Assembly (NCBI RefSeq): GCF_904846415.1 | Contig: NZ_CAJHAR010000008.1 | Span: 1-64,000, forward strand | Length of the DNA: 64,000 nucleotides | From: Psychrobacter piscatorii | GTDB lineage: Bacteria > Pseudomonadota > Gammaproteobacteria > Pseudomonadales > Moraxellaceae | Direction of reading: 5' to 3' | Part shown: positions 50,719-63,766 of the stretch, piece after piece | Layout of the letters: each line of letters starts with the position of its first letter | Position numbering within the stretch: the stretch's first letter is position 1 | Notes under the pieces: generated by a model | What the model was told of the DNA's origin: nothing | Seen by the model: the letters and a program-made list of their open reading frames with translations, nothing else | Database searches by the model: none | Program-made: the position numbers and the translations under genes

Positions 50719-51498
50719 ATGACCAATCAAAATACAGCAACCTTACCTGACGCAGATGTCTCAAATTCTACAGATGATGACCTGAACGTAATCCCAAGTG
50801 CTGCTACTCAAGACAAGAGCGACGACGAACAAACACCCTTGAGTCTAAAAGACCGATTTCGTAAGTTTTTGCCTGTCGTTGTCGATGTTGAGACAGCGGG
50901 TTTTAACTCTCAGACTGATGCGCTATTAGAAATCGCCTGTATCCCTGTATTACTTGATGAGCATGGCGTATTTTATCCAGGTGAGGCATTCAATGCTCAT
51001 GTTGAGCCATTTGAGGGTGCAAATTTAGAGCCCAGTGCCCTTGCCTTTACTGGCATCGATCCTAACAACCCAATGCGTAAAGCCATTGCTGAAGATGAAA
51101 AAACGGCCCTTCGCCGTATCTTTAAAGGCTTAAAAGAAGTACGCCGCGAAGAAGAGTGCCGTCAATGTGTTCTGATTGGACACAACGCGCATTTCGATTT
51201 GGCATTTCTAAATGCAGCTGTGCTACGTACCAATAGTAAGAACCACAATCCTTTTCACAACTTTTCAGTGTTTGATACCGTAACTTTGTCTGCACTGGCA
51301 TTTGGACAAACTGTACTAGCACGGGCATGTAAGGCAGCAGGACTCGAGTTTGATGGTAAAAATGCTCACTCAGCACTGTATGACACTCAAAAGACAGCCG
51401 AGCTGTTCTGTCACATACTCAATAATTATCCTATGCTCGCTAATGCGATGCACAATGAAGAGGCTAAAGAAGCATCAGCTGATAACGATAGTGAATAA
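50719..51498 (+). CDS. rnt: Ribonuclease T
   Basis: DEDD-family 3'-5' exoribonuclease that trims tRNA and rRNA ends. 259 residues. Exo I is VDVETAGFNSQTDALLEIAC, Exo II is GHNAHFDLAFL and Exo III is NAHSALYDTQKTAELF. It has an unusual acidic N-terminal extension of about 40 residues before the conserved DRFRKFLPVVVDVE. The frame also opens at a GTG (50671); the ATG at 50719 is preferred, though neither start has a good ribosome site. Confidence 0.93.
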   Translation: MTNQNTATLPDADVSNSTDDDLNVIPSAATQDKSDDEQTPLSLKDRFRKFLPVVVDVETAGFNSQTDALLEIACIPVLLDEHGVFYPGEAFNAHVEPFEGANLEPSALAFTGIDPNNPMRKAIAEDEKTALRRIFKGLKEVRREEECRQCVLIGHNAHFDLAFLNAAVLRTNSKNHNPFHNFSVFDTVTLSALAFGQTVLARACKAAGLEFDGKNAHSALYDTQKTAELFCHILNNYPMLANAMHNEEAKEASADNDSE

Positions 51499-51779
51499 GT
51501 CACATATCATATATTGCCAATCATAGATAATAGTGCTATTTGTAATACTTGATGACTTTGACATCTTGATTTGATAATCAATAGGGATATGATTGATATC
51601 ACGATAAGCAGATGGAATTATTTTGTATGATAATAAATGTCATATTTTTGGACGGCTAATATGACTACTTATGATGAATGTCGCGCTTAAGCGATGCAGT
51701 TATATCCTATAGATAGTTCAAGCTGCTCACTCTGCCTTGGTAGCGAATACTATCGAGGCCTAATAGGAGGGACTTTATT

Positions 51780-51977
51780 ATGGATCCACAACTCAAGTTA
51801 TGGGGAACCATCCTAGGCTATATGTTGCTCGCTTTAACTATTAGTGCTTGTACTTCCCTATGGATTCGGTATCATTTAAAGCGCAATGATCTCCATCCTC
51901 GCCGTGCAATTAAAAAAAGATATTTAATTTTAAAAAGACGTAGAAAAAGGCTTGACAGGAAACGCAGACGCTATTAA
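51780..51977 (+). CDS. 65-residue membrane protein with a strongly basic tail
   Basis: A small protein: one hydrophobic helix at about residues 8-28 (LWGTILGYMLLALTISAC), then a tail of about 37 residues with more than twenty Arg/Lys. A strong AGGAGG site seven bases upstream of the ATG supports translation. The positive-inside rule places the tail in the cytoplasm, where it could touch nucleic acid or ribosomes; that is inference. The Cys in SACTS at the end of the helix is lipobox-like (ISAC), so a lipoprotein is an alternative. Its last codons carry the tRNA-Glu promoter. Confidence 0.65.
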   Translation: MDPQLKLWGTILGYMLLALTISACTSLWIRYHLKRNDLHPRRAIKKRYLILKRRRKRLDRKRRRY

Positions 51978-51980
51978 AAT
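51952..51980 (+). promoter_or_regulatory. Sigma-70 promoter of tRNA-Glu, inside the preceding gene
   Basis: Perfect TTGACA (51952-51957), 17-base spacer and TAAAAT (51975-51980). The -35 box and spacer lie in the coding region of the 65-residue protein, and the -10 box begins at its stop codon TAA. Confidence 0.8.
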
Positions 51981-52029
51981 ACGCACCACTTCAGCATAAA
52001 TGGTGAAAGCAGTTGAAGTGTTGTTACTA

Positions 52030-52105
52030 GTCCCCATCGTCTAGAGGCCTAGGACACCGCCCTTTCACGGCGGTAACGGGGGTTCGAATCCCCCTGGGGA
52101 CGCCA
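52030..52105 (+). tRNA. tRNA-Glu (anticodon TTC)
   Basis: 76 bases including CCA. The acceptor stem GTCCCCA pairs with TGGGGAC, the anticodon is TTC (52064-52066) and the T-loop is GGTTCGAATCC. Confidence 0.97.
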
Positions 52106-52155
52106 CTATCTGGCGTCACTTGTTAGCACTCAATAAGACTAACAATGGTACCACC

Positions 52156-52195
52156 AAAACCCCCACTCATAATATATTATGAGTGGGGGTTTTTT
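52156..52195 (+). terminator. Terminator after tRNA-Glu
   Basis: A 15-base perfect stem ACCCCCACTCATAAT / ATTATGAGTGGGGGT with a two-base centre and a T run. Confidence 0.92.
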
Positions 52196-52248
52196 ATGTC
52201 TACTCTTAATATCCAAACTATTCTTAATATCTAAGCTATTTGTTTAAA

Positions 52249-52289
52249 CAAGAAAGAGCCAGCATTGAATCAATGCTAGCTCTTTCTTG
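52249..52289 (-). terminator. Strong hairpin downstream of the BLUF gene
   Basis: Stem CAAGAAAGAGC / GCTCTTTCTTG continued by AGCATTG / CAATGCT with one mismatch and a three-base loop. The T run on the minus strand is weak, so termination is probable but not certain. Confidence 0.55.
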
Positions 52290-52395
52290 CTTGTCTGCTC
52301 AACTAGATATAATTAGTATTTATCTCGATGAGCAATAGTATTAACATACTGAGAATTATAAGAGAGTGGACTCCTATAATTATATTATCTATCGA

Positions 52396-53004
52396 TTACA
52401 GCATTAGCCATAGTAATGTAGCAGCTATCATCAGGCCGAGTACCGTCTGAATTAAAAAGAATGCCTGATGTTGACCTACGACCTTACTCAACGTCACGCC
52501 TAAAGTATTATACTTAATAGGTGCCGTATCGATATTGCCTGTTCTATTCTGCTCTTCGTAATACTCTTGCAAAATATCTAAGAATTTCTGCCACTCATTA
52601 GCATTCCAATCATAAGGCTTAAATGGCATCAGTTTTTTGAGCTCAGACTCTTTAGTCATCCAGCGCTCAAGTGTGATAGAGCGTAATGACCAACTGCCAA
52701 AACGGCGCTTTGTGATTTCCGAGAAGTCTAAGATTTCTAATTCTTTATGTCGATCATCTGTTAGCAGTCGGTTTTTTAGATTTGTTAGTGCTTGTTCTGA
52801 TCCTTCGACACATTGCAAAAAGTATCCATTGCCATAGCAAAGAATACCGGTAATGTTATCGGCGTGGTTACGCTCAACTGCGGTCTCTGAAATGTCATTA
52901 AGCGTGCTAGGACTTGAAAGACCAGTAGAAGTAATCCGGCTTATATATACAAGCTGGCAGAGATCTGTCGTTACTGGATTTGTCGAATCGTTGATTGTTG
53001 ACAA
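52396..53004 (-). CDS. BLUF-domain blue-light receptor with a C-terminal membrane segment
   Basis: A 202-residue FAD-binding photoreceptor. The BLUF residues are all present: Tyr20 in LVYISR, Asn46 in ERNHADNITGIL, Gln64 in GYFLQCVEG and Trp105 in RRFGSWSL. Gln-to-Trp and Asn-to-Gln spacing is as in AppA, and Tyr-to-Asn is two residues longer. Residues about 180-202 form a hydrophobic helix (FFLIQTVLGLMIAATLLWLML). The start is TTG, supported by GGGAG seven bases upstream. Output is unknown; no EAL, GGDEF or HTH domain is present. Confidence 0.88.
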   Translation of the reverse strand: MSTINDSTNPVTTDLCQLVYISRITSTGLSSPSTLNDISETAVERNHADNITGILCYGNGYFLQCVEGSEQALTNLKNRLLTDDRHKELEILDFSEITKRRFGSWSLRSITLERWMTKESELKKLMPFKPYDWNANEWQKFLDILQEYYEEQNRTGNIDTAPIKYNTLGVTLSKVVGQHQAFFLIQTVLGLMIAATLLWLML

Positions 53005-53361
53005 TCAGCTTCTCCCTATTATTAGGTAAATGTCGCTAAAACAATCATACTAACTTCAGAAAATATAGAGACAACATCACTAAATGTAATAATTTTCTCT
53101 GATATATTATTGATTTTATAAGTTTTTATATTAATTGTATTAAGTTAGTTACATCATAGGTTAGATTGGTCATCAAAGCAACCTCTTATTAACTAATAAC
53201 CTTGCTTATATACAAAAAACATGTTTTAAATATATATTATATATTTAATTAATATATCTTAACTTCTATTGAGGCTAAAATTTGCCGTAAAATTGATGCG
53301 ATATTGACAGTCATTACCTTGAGCTATCTGATATAAATACGAAGCAAATCTATAAATTTGA
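53005..53361. other. AT-rich gap between ispD and the BLUF gene
   Basis: No gene recognised in 357 bases. The region includes the presumed BLUF promoter and the strong ribosome site just before its TTG start. A TTGACA at 53304 faces away from both genes. Confidence 0.35.
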
Positions 53362-54096
53362 TTAATGTGAGGATTGGATATCAAGAATTGCTGCCAGTAA
53401 TATGGCGTCATCAGGATACGTAAGCTTGATGTTTTGTCGACTACCAGGCACCAAACGTATAGGTAGCTCTAAGTGCTCAAAAGCACTGGCTTCGTCTGTG
53501 ATGCTGAGCTGATGTTCAGATACATAGCGTAGGACGCGTTTCAGCTGACCTAAGCGAAAAACTTGCGGGGTTTGAGCTTGCCATATGTTGCTACGGTCAA
53601 TAGTGCATTTCGCATAAGGAATAAGTCTATCTTCCTCAGTAGGTGTGGTTTGCTGATAGGATGTCTTCAACGTATCGGCCACCGGTGTCGCTAAAATAGC
53701 ACCATAAGGCTCCATCATCGCCGCTTTGATAACTTGATCGATATCCACACTCGGTACAGCGGGACGTGCCGCATCATGAATGAGTACTAAATCCGAATCA
53801 TCGCCGCCTGACTGACTGATGGCCTCTACCCCTGCCTGTACTGATTGCCAACGCTCGGTCCCGCCAACTGCGTAATATATAGGAAGCTCAAACTCTAGCT
53901 CCTGCGCTGTGCTGTCGTCTGCTGCTACGACCAACAGACATTTATTAATATAATCGCTATGGCTAAGCCTAGCCACGCTGTGCTGCAATAACGTCTGACC
54001 TTCTAGCATTGTATATTGCTTGGCGATAGACGCACCAAAACGGCTGCCGCGACCAGCTGCGACGATCATGGCATGTGTATTAGGGGTTTTATTCAT
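53362..54096 (-). CDS. ispD: 2-C-methyl-D-erythritol 4-phosphate cytidylyltransferase
   Basis: Third step of the MEP isoprenoid pathway, CTP plus MEP to CDP-ME. 244 residues with the nucleotide-binding AAGRGSRFGASIAKQY and the HDAARPAVP motif. It is the last gene of the eno-ftsB-ispD series. ispF, which often follows, is not present next to it. Confidence 0.93.
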   Translation of the reverse strand: MNKTPNTHAMIVAAGRGSRFGASIAKQYTMLEGQTLLQHSVARLSHSDYINKCLLVVAADDSTAQELEFELPIYYAVGGTERWQSVQAGVEAISQSGGDDSDLVLIHDAARPAVPSVDIDQVIKAAMMEPYGAILATPVADTLKTSYQQTTPTEEDRLIPYAKCTIDRSNIWQAQTPQVFRLGQLKRVLRYVSEHQLSITDEASAFEHLELPIRLVPGSRQNIKLTYPDDAILLAAILDIQSSH

Positions 54097-54226
54097 AGTG
54101 TGATACTCATGGTTGAACCCATGACGATATATTTAAAGAGAGATAGTGAAAATGATAAGAATGACGGATGGCTCTATAATCAATGATAATGCTTGATATC
54201 ACATCGTACAGATCGATAGCTATAGT

Positions 54227-54535
54227 TTAATAGCTACTATGTGTCGTTGGTGCAGTTGATACTTGGACAAAAGTTTCATTTGGTTTGATTAAACCCAAAT
54301 CTAAGCGAGCGTGCTCCTCCACCGCCTCAAGTCCAGTTTTTAGATCTTGCACATCGGTACGTAATAGATTGTTTGCTGCAACTTGATTGTCATTTAAGCG
54401 TTGTTGCTCTTCAATTTGAGCCGTCAACTTGTTATGTTCAAAATGGCCATTTTCTCCCAGCCAATACTGATATTGCAATCCCAAAAGCACTGCAACGGCT
54501 AAAGCAAGTAGTATAAATTGGCTAAAATATTTCAT
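54227..54535 (-). CDS. ftsB: Cell division protein FtsB
   Basis: Bitopic divisome protein, 102 residues, with a short N-terminal membrane helix (about 3-21) and a coiled coil (LTAQIEEQQRLNDNQVAANN) ending in EEHARLDLGLIKPNETF, the conserved FtsB end. It forms a complex with FtsL and FtsQ. Between eno and ispD, the standard position in gammaproteobacteria. Confidence 0.92.
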   Translation of the reverse strand: MKYFSQFILLALAVAVLLGLQYQYWLGENGHFEHNKLTAQIEEQQRLNDNQVAANNLLRTDVQDLKTGLEAVEEHARLDLGLIKPNETFVQVSTAPTTHSSY

Positions 54536-54696
54536 AAGGTGACAACGCCAAACAACATAGAAAGAATGAGATTAAAGTTTTAAGATGATTAGGCGATACA
54601 CAAATGATTATATATCGCCTAGATTTAATGATAAATTCGGCTTTCAAGCTTAGACTTTTTGACGCATATTACACGTTAAAAAGCCAAGTCAGTCTG

Positions 54697-56338
<1,642 letters not shown>

Positions 56339-58696
56339 TTATTTCGCTAAACGCGTTTTATTGGTGTGCGGGGCAGATACCGTATTATCTAGCTCAACCT
56401 CTGTTTTAAAGCGTGTCAATCGTAGCGCATTCATCAAAACTGAGATAGAGCTAAGCGCCATAGCTGCCGCCGCAATCATCGGATTCAAAAACCCAAACGC
56501 AGCAAGTGGAATTCCAAGACAGTTATAAATAAAGGCAAAAAACAAATTTTGCTTAATATTACGTAGCGTTGCTTGGGCGATTTTTTGCGCGGCATCAATA
56601 TGCATCAAAGACTCACCCATCAAACGGGCAGAAGCACTGTGCTGCGCGACATCAGTCCCTTCAAACATCGCAAAACTGGCATCAGCGGTGGCCATTGCTG
56701 GCGCATCATTGACGCCATCTCCTGCCATCGCCACCTTATGCCCAGCCGTCTGCAATAATGCAATTTGGCTTGCTTTGTCACGTGGGCTCATCTTGCCATA
56801 AGCCTTATCAATGCCCAGCTGCCCTGCCACATGGTCGACAACGGACTGCTTATCACCACTCATCAAGATCACATTGATACCAGCATCTTGTAGCGCAGTG
56901 ATTGCTTGTGGCGTGTCCGCTTTCAAGTCATCAGCTAGTGCAAACGCGCCTAGTGGTTCATCATTAATACTAATCGCAACGGTACTGGCAATTTGCCATA
57001 CTTTTGGCATAAATCTTGGCAACGTCAAGTTCGCAAACTCTGCCGTGCCAACTTTTATCAGCCCAAGCCCTTCGATATTCGCTTGTATACCAGCACCTTT
57101 TATCACACTGACATCAGTCACGTTGAATAGAGATAATTGTCGGTCTTTAGCAGTATTGATCAGAGCTGTTGCTAGTGGATGACTGGCGTGCGCCTCGACA
57201 CTGGCTGCAATTTGCAATACATCGTCAACGGCCAGTGACTTATCCACCATGACCTGATCAACGATAGTTGGCTTACCAATGGTCAGCGTGCCCGTCTTAT
57301 CGAGCACTACTGTATCAATATTGCCTGCCGCCTCGAGACTTTGTGCGTCTTTGAACCAAACACCGTGACGCGCAGCAACCCCCATACCTGCCATGATGGC
57401 TGCTGGCGTGGCTAGACCAAGCGCACAAGGACAAGCAATAACCAATACTGATACGGCGTGCATCAAGGCAGTATCGATCATGCCTGTCAGCCACCATGTT
57501 AGGCCAAAAGTAACCAAAGCAATGGTCACTACAATTGGCACAAACACTGCGGTCACTCTATCAGCCAGCCTCGCCAAGTTAGCTTTTGAGCCTTGCGCAT
57601 CACTCAATGCTTGTACCATATCACCAAGCTTGGTGTCACTACCCTTGGCACTCACACGATAGAGCAAACTACCATTCTCCACCAAAGCACCTGCCAGTAA
57701 TCCATCGCCCACTTCTTTTTTGAGCGCTATTGACTCACCTGTTAAGTGACTCTCCACGCACCAGCCGCTACCATCTGTGACGATGCCATCGGTCGCGACA
57801 CGGCTGCCTTGCTTGGCACGCAAGATATCGCCTATTTGCACATCAGACAGTGCAATGTTATGAAAATCACCATTTGGCTGCTGCTGCTCGACTTCATCAG
57901 GCGTCAATGACAATAATAAATCAATGCTGTTGAGGCTATGCTTCTTGGTACGTTCCTCCAAGTATTTACCAGTCCGCACAAAAGCAATAACCATTACCCC
58001 TGCTTCAAAATATACGGCTGGGCTATCACTGACAACGTGTGCGCCCATGTGTCCACTTTGCAAGAGGCTACCTAAAGTGCCATCGCCATGCGTGAGCCAC
58101 AGATAAGTCGAATATGCCCATATCGTCACGGTACCAATCACCACCAGTACATCCATATTGGCAAGACCACCTTTGATGGATGCCCATGCGCTCTTATAAA
58201 ATGGTAACGCAAAGCCAAACTGTACAATCGTCGCTAAAATAAACTGAATCCAAATGGGCGGCATCCACGCCATCCCAGCACCCACCAACATGCCTGCCAT
58301 GCCCACCAAAAATGGCACCAAACACAACCATAAACCAATCAATCGCCATGGATATTGGGTGGCTGTGTCTTCATCTGTTTTTGCAAATAAACTGTCGCTG
58401 ACTTGTAGGTTGGCAACAAAACCCGTCTTGTTTACCCACTCTGTGACCTGTTCTGGCGTCGTTTGCGTCGGATCATAATCTACATTTGCCGTTTCACCAG
58501 CAAAATTCACACTCACTTCATACACCGAAGGCTTTTTATTCAGCACCTTCTCAATCCGTGAAGCACAGGCCTGACACGTCATGCCATCAATCGCCAATTG
58601 TAGATGCGCATGTTGCGGTGCAAGTGGCGTATTTGATTGGATGTCAGTCTCAACATCGTAGGATTCATCACTAGTGGTACGGGTATTATCATTCAT
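56339..58696 (-). CDS. copA: Copper-exporting P1B-type ATPase
   Basis: Exports Cu(I) from the cytoplasm. 785 residues. One N-terminal HMA domain (GMTCQACASR, about residue 38), eight expected membrane helices, the ion-binding IACPCALGLATP, phosphorylation site DKTGTLT, and GDGVNDAPAM. Only one metal-binding domain is seen, against two in many CopA proteins. Members with CPC are Cu/Ag transporters. The gene is the largest of a copper block with two small HMA proteins nearby. No CueR-type regulator gene or operator was recognised. Confidence 0.94.
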   Translation of the reverse strand: MNDNTRTTSDESYDVETDIQSNTPLAPQHAHLQLAIDGMTCQACASRIEKVLNKKPSVYEVSVNFAGETANVDYDPTQTTPEQVTEWVNKTGFVANLQVSDSLFAKTDEDTATQYPWRLIGLWLCLVPFLVGMAGMLVGAGMAWMPPIWIQFILATIVQFGFALPFYKSAWASIKGGLANMDVLVVIGTVTIWAYSTYLWLTHGDGTLGSLLQSGHMGAHVVSDSPAVYFEAGVMVIAFVRTGKYLEERTKKHSLNSIDLLLSLTPDEVEQQQPNGDFHNIALSDVQIGDILRAKQGSRVATDGIVTDGSGWCVESHLTGESIALKKEVGDGLLAGALVENGSLLYRVSAKGSDTKLGDMVQALSDAQGSKANLARLADRVTAVFVPIVVTIALVTFGLTWWLTGMIDTALMHAVSVLVIACPCALGLATPAAIMAGMGVAARHGVWFKDAQSLEAAGNIDTVVLDKTGTLTIGKPTIVDQVMVDKSLAVDDVLQIAASVEAHASHPLATALINTAKDRQLSLFNVTDVSVIKGAGIQANIEGLGLIKVGTAEFANLTLPRFMPKVWQIASTVAISINDEPLGAFALADDLKADTPQAITALQDAGINVILMSGDKQSVVDHVAGQLGIDKAYGKMSPRDKASQIALLQTAGHKVAMAGDGVNDAPAMATADASFAMFEGTDVAQHSASARLMGESLMHIDAAQKIAQATLRNIKQNLFFAFIYNCLGIPLAAFGFLNPMIAAAAMALSSISVLMNALRLTRFKTEVELDNTVSAPHTNKTRLAK

Positions 58697-59041
58697 AAAA
58701 ATAACTCTTTATAGCGTCTATATGTCCATAGAAGCCATAATAAAATATCAGTGGATTGACAAAAAAATCAAATGAAACAAGTAAAACACGATAACAATCA
58801 GTATGAATACGCTGTTTAGAATATCCAGTGATTATAGACAGACATATTGCAATATATTCAGGTAGCGCCTATTAGATGGTCACAACCATCATCTATTCAA
58901 GTAAGCCTCAATCATTTAGTAAATAGCAGCAAACTAGGACAGCCATGGACGTAATCTATAATCGGAATTTTTAACCATTAAAAAAACCAGCTATCATGCT
59001 AGTAATAACATGATAGCTGGTTTTTTAATAAATGATGCAAT
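58697..59041. other. Intergenic region between copA and the copper chaperone gene
   Basis: 345 bases. It holds the strong terminator of the chaperone gene (58980-59026) and probably the copA promoter. No CueR-like palindrome was recognised. Confidence 0.35.
58980..59026 (-). terminator. Terminator of the HMA copper chaperone gene
   Basis: Perfect 12-base stem CCAGCTATCATG / CATGATAGCTGG with a ten-base loop, T run on the minus strand (and an A/T run on the other side). Confidence 0.9.
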
Positions 59042-59266
59042 CTATGAATTAGCGACTGTTGCCTCAAATCCAGCATCATCAATAGCTGAAGCAATGGCCT
59101 CTGCACTGGTTTTGCTATCATCAAAAGTGACCGTCGCTAGATTATCAGCTAGATCAACGGTGATCGTATCTAAACCGTCAATGTCGGCAGTAGCAGTATG
59201 TACACTTGCCACGCAACCGCCACAAGTCATGCCATCAATTTGAATAATACGTGTTTGGCTTGCCAT
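59042..59266 (-). CDS. HMA-domain copper chaperone (CopZ-like)
   Basis: A 74-residue single heavy-metal-associated domain with GMTCGGCVASV at residues 12-22, the CxxC copper site. It probably delivers Cu(I) to the CopA at 56339. A strong AAGGAG site precedes the ATG. It is separated from copA by its own terminator, so it is likely transcribed apart from it. Confidence 0.9.
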   Translation of the reverse strand: MASQTRIIQIDGMTCGGCVASVHTATADIDGLDTITVDLADNLATVTFDDSKTSAEAIASAIDDAGFEATVANS

Positions 59267-59498
59267 GGTTGGCTCCTTATTTTTATTAGTGAAAAGTAGC
59301 CTTGATAGCTGTTCTTCAATATTTACTTCTCAAAACCTATCAAAGCACCACTAAACAAGCATAAGCTCTATCATCAGCGACAGCAAGACACTTTGGTTGT
59401 TACTTTATTAACGAGATGCTATTAACAAGACAGGAACTTCTTAATAAAAACCTAAGCGCTACTCATTGCTTATTTAGCATCCAGATCGTCTATATATC

Positions 59499-59753
59499 TT
59501 AGTCGTTATGATGCGGATTTTGCGGCGCATCGATAGGAAATGGCTGAGTGACATAATCAACCATACTAATCGCCGCCGTCAAGGCATGGATACTCGTATC
59601 CGTATCATCATAACTGACCGTTGCAACATCATGCATAGGATCTAGATCGATAGCAGTCACGCCTGAGATATTTTTAAGAGCGGTCATTACACTATCTAGA
59701 CCATCTTCATCGTTGATATTTTCTATACTGACTTTTGCCATCTGAATTGCCAT
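59499..59753 (-). CDS. HMA-like small protein without metal-binding cysteines
   Basis: An 84-residue protein with the HMA ferredoxin-like pattern (KVSIENINDEDGLDSVMTALKNI, then DVATVSYDDTDTSIHALTAAI), but it contains no Cys at all: the GMTCxxC loop is replaced by NINDEDGLD. The C-terminal ten residues have three His. It begins 27 bases after the kdsA stop, so it is probably co-transcribed with kdsA. A GAGG site eight bases upstream supports the start. Metal binding through the usual site is not possible; the function is unknown. Confidence 0.65.
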   Translation of the reverse strand: MAIQMAKVSIENINDEDGLDSVMTALKNISGVTAIDLDPMHDVATVSYDDTDTSIHALTAAISMVDYVTQPFPIDAPQNPHHND

Positions 59754-59780
59754 TGCCTAATCCTCTTTTCACTTACCGTA

Positions 59781-60656
<876 letters not shown>

Positions 60657-60800
60657 TTAGCCATTACCTCTTATTTTGTTATGAATATGTCTGTCCCATA
60701 TTGTAACGGATAGCTTGATGAAAAAAAGTATGCAAGCGTAATTAGATAGCATCAATATCGATAATCATTGAGCAACTATCCGCATTGCTCAAAATCAAGC

Positions 60801-60834
60801 AAAAAAAAGACCGATCCGAAGATCAGCCTTTTTT
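60801..60834 (-). terminator. Terminator of pyrG
   Basis: On the minus strand, GGCTGATC / GATCGGTC (two G-U pairs) with the stable loop TTCG, followed by eight T. Confidence 0.85.
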
Positions 60835-60871
60835 ATAATAAACTCTTTCGATACACATTACATTCTGAGAG

Positions 60872-62608
<1,737 letters not shown>

Positions 62609-62646
62609 CTAACAAACATTTTTCTATTATTAAAACGCTACACAAC

Positions 62647-62675
62647 AAAAAACTCACCCCGAAGGATGAGTTTTT
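62647..62675 (-). terminator. Terminator of the porin gene
   Basis: On the minus strand, ACTCATCC / GGGTGAGT (one G-U pair) with the stable loop TTCG, then five T. Confidence 0.85.
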
Positions 62676-62698
62676 ATAAACAGATTCTAATGGTTAGA

Positions 62699-63766
62699 CT
62701 AGAATAAGTATTCTAGACCAGTACCAAGTACGAATACTTCAGCATCGCCAGGTGCACCAAAAGTTGTTACATCACCATCTACATTCACAGACTGAATATT
62801 GTCAGCTTTGTTCATACCAGCATAAGCATGAGCAATGATGTTGTCTTTAAAGAAGTACTGACCACCAACAACGATCTGGTCTGAATTTGCATCATCTACG
62901 CCATTCAGGTTATCAGTTTTGTTGTACTGAGTATAAATAGTTGCTGGACGAGCAAAGTTAGTTAGACCCATTGAAGCACTAACAACCAAACCTTTTTCTT
63001 TCTCAGTATCACCATCATAGTCATAATCAGCTACTTGATATAGAGCACCAAGTGTTACAGGTGCTGCGATGTACTTACCTAAATCGACACTAGCAGTACC
63101 ACGGATGATATCACCGTCGATGTTTTGGTCTTTGTCATAAGCTAGACCAGCTGTAAAGCCTGTGCCTTGATCAAACATCGCAGCAACGCCAAAGCCAGAA
63201 TTATTATTGAAGTCATCATCATCAGAGTTATACATGGCAAACATTTGTAATGGAAGACCTTCATACTTCGGTGAAGTCCAAAGAACTGAGCTATTGATAC
63301 GGCTACTATCTGCCATGTTTAGTGCTTCAACAACATCGTCTCTCATTTCGTTGTTGCCTAGGTTATCCCAGTAACCTACGTTAACCACAACGTTATTAAT
63401 TTTGTCTAAGCTAGATTGGTTTTTACCAACGCGGAGCTCACCATACTGCTTGTTGGCTAAACCAAGGTAAGTGTCACGGTTAGAAAACGTTGCATTATCA
63501 CCATCGATACTTGTGCCATACTCTAAGCGATAGATTACATCAGTATTAGCTGTCATGGCTTCAGAACCCTTGAAGCCAATACGTGAAGAGTTAGAGTTGA
63601 TCTCTACTGTATCTTCATCAAAATCAGCTGCTCCAGCAAGCCTTGAATCAAAGTCAGCATTTACATAGTCAGCACTTAAGAATGCTTTACCATAGATAGT
63701 CGGAGCTGCATTGGCGGCAGAGACAGATAGGGCAGCAACTGCTGTAGCTAAAAGTAGTTTTTTCAT
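62699..63766 (-). CDS. General porin (outer membrane beta-barrel)
   Basis: A 355-residue outer-membrane protein. The Sec signal peptide MKKLLLATAVAALSVSAANA precedes APTIYGKAFLS, a typical porin first strand. Alternating hydrophobic strands and acidic loops run to a terminal Phe (LEYLF), the BAM recognition signal. The frame extends upstream by 24 codons, but the ATG at 63766 has a GGAG site seven bases before it and begins the signal peptide. Loops are Asp/Asn-rich (many NDDD segments), suggesting cation preference; that is inference. Probably the Gram-negative porin family. Confidence 0.85.
   Translation of the reverse strand: MKKLLLATAVAALSVSAANAAPTIYGKAFLSADYVNADFDSRLAGAADFDEDTVEINSNSSRIGFKGSEAMTANTDVIYRLEYGTSIDGDNATFSNRDTYLGLANKQYGELRVGKNQSSLDKINNVVVNVGYWDNLGNNEMRDDVVEALNMADSSRINSSVLWTSPKYEGLPLQMFAMYNSDDDDFNNNSGFGVAAMFDQGTGFTAGLAYDKDQNIDGDIIRGTASVDLGKYIAAPVTLGALYQVADYDYDGDTEKEKGLVVSASMGLTNFARPATIYTQYNKTDNLNGVDDANSDQIVVGGQYFFKDNIIAHAYAGMNKADNIQSVNVDGDVTTFGAPGDAEVFVLGTGLEYLF

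Noticed and set aside
53304-53332. TTGACA resembling a -35 box facing right
   Set aside because: No good -10 box at normal spacing, and no plus-strand gene downstream.
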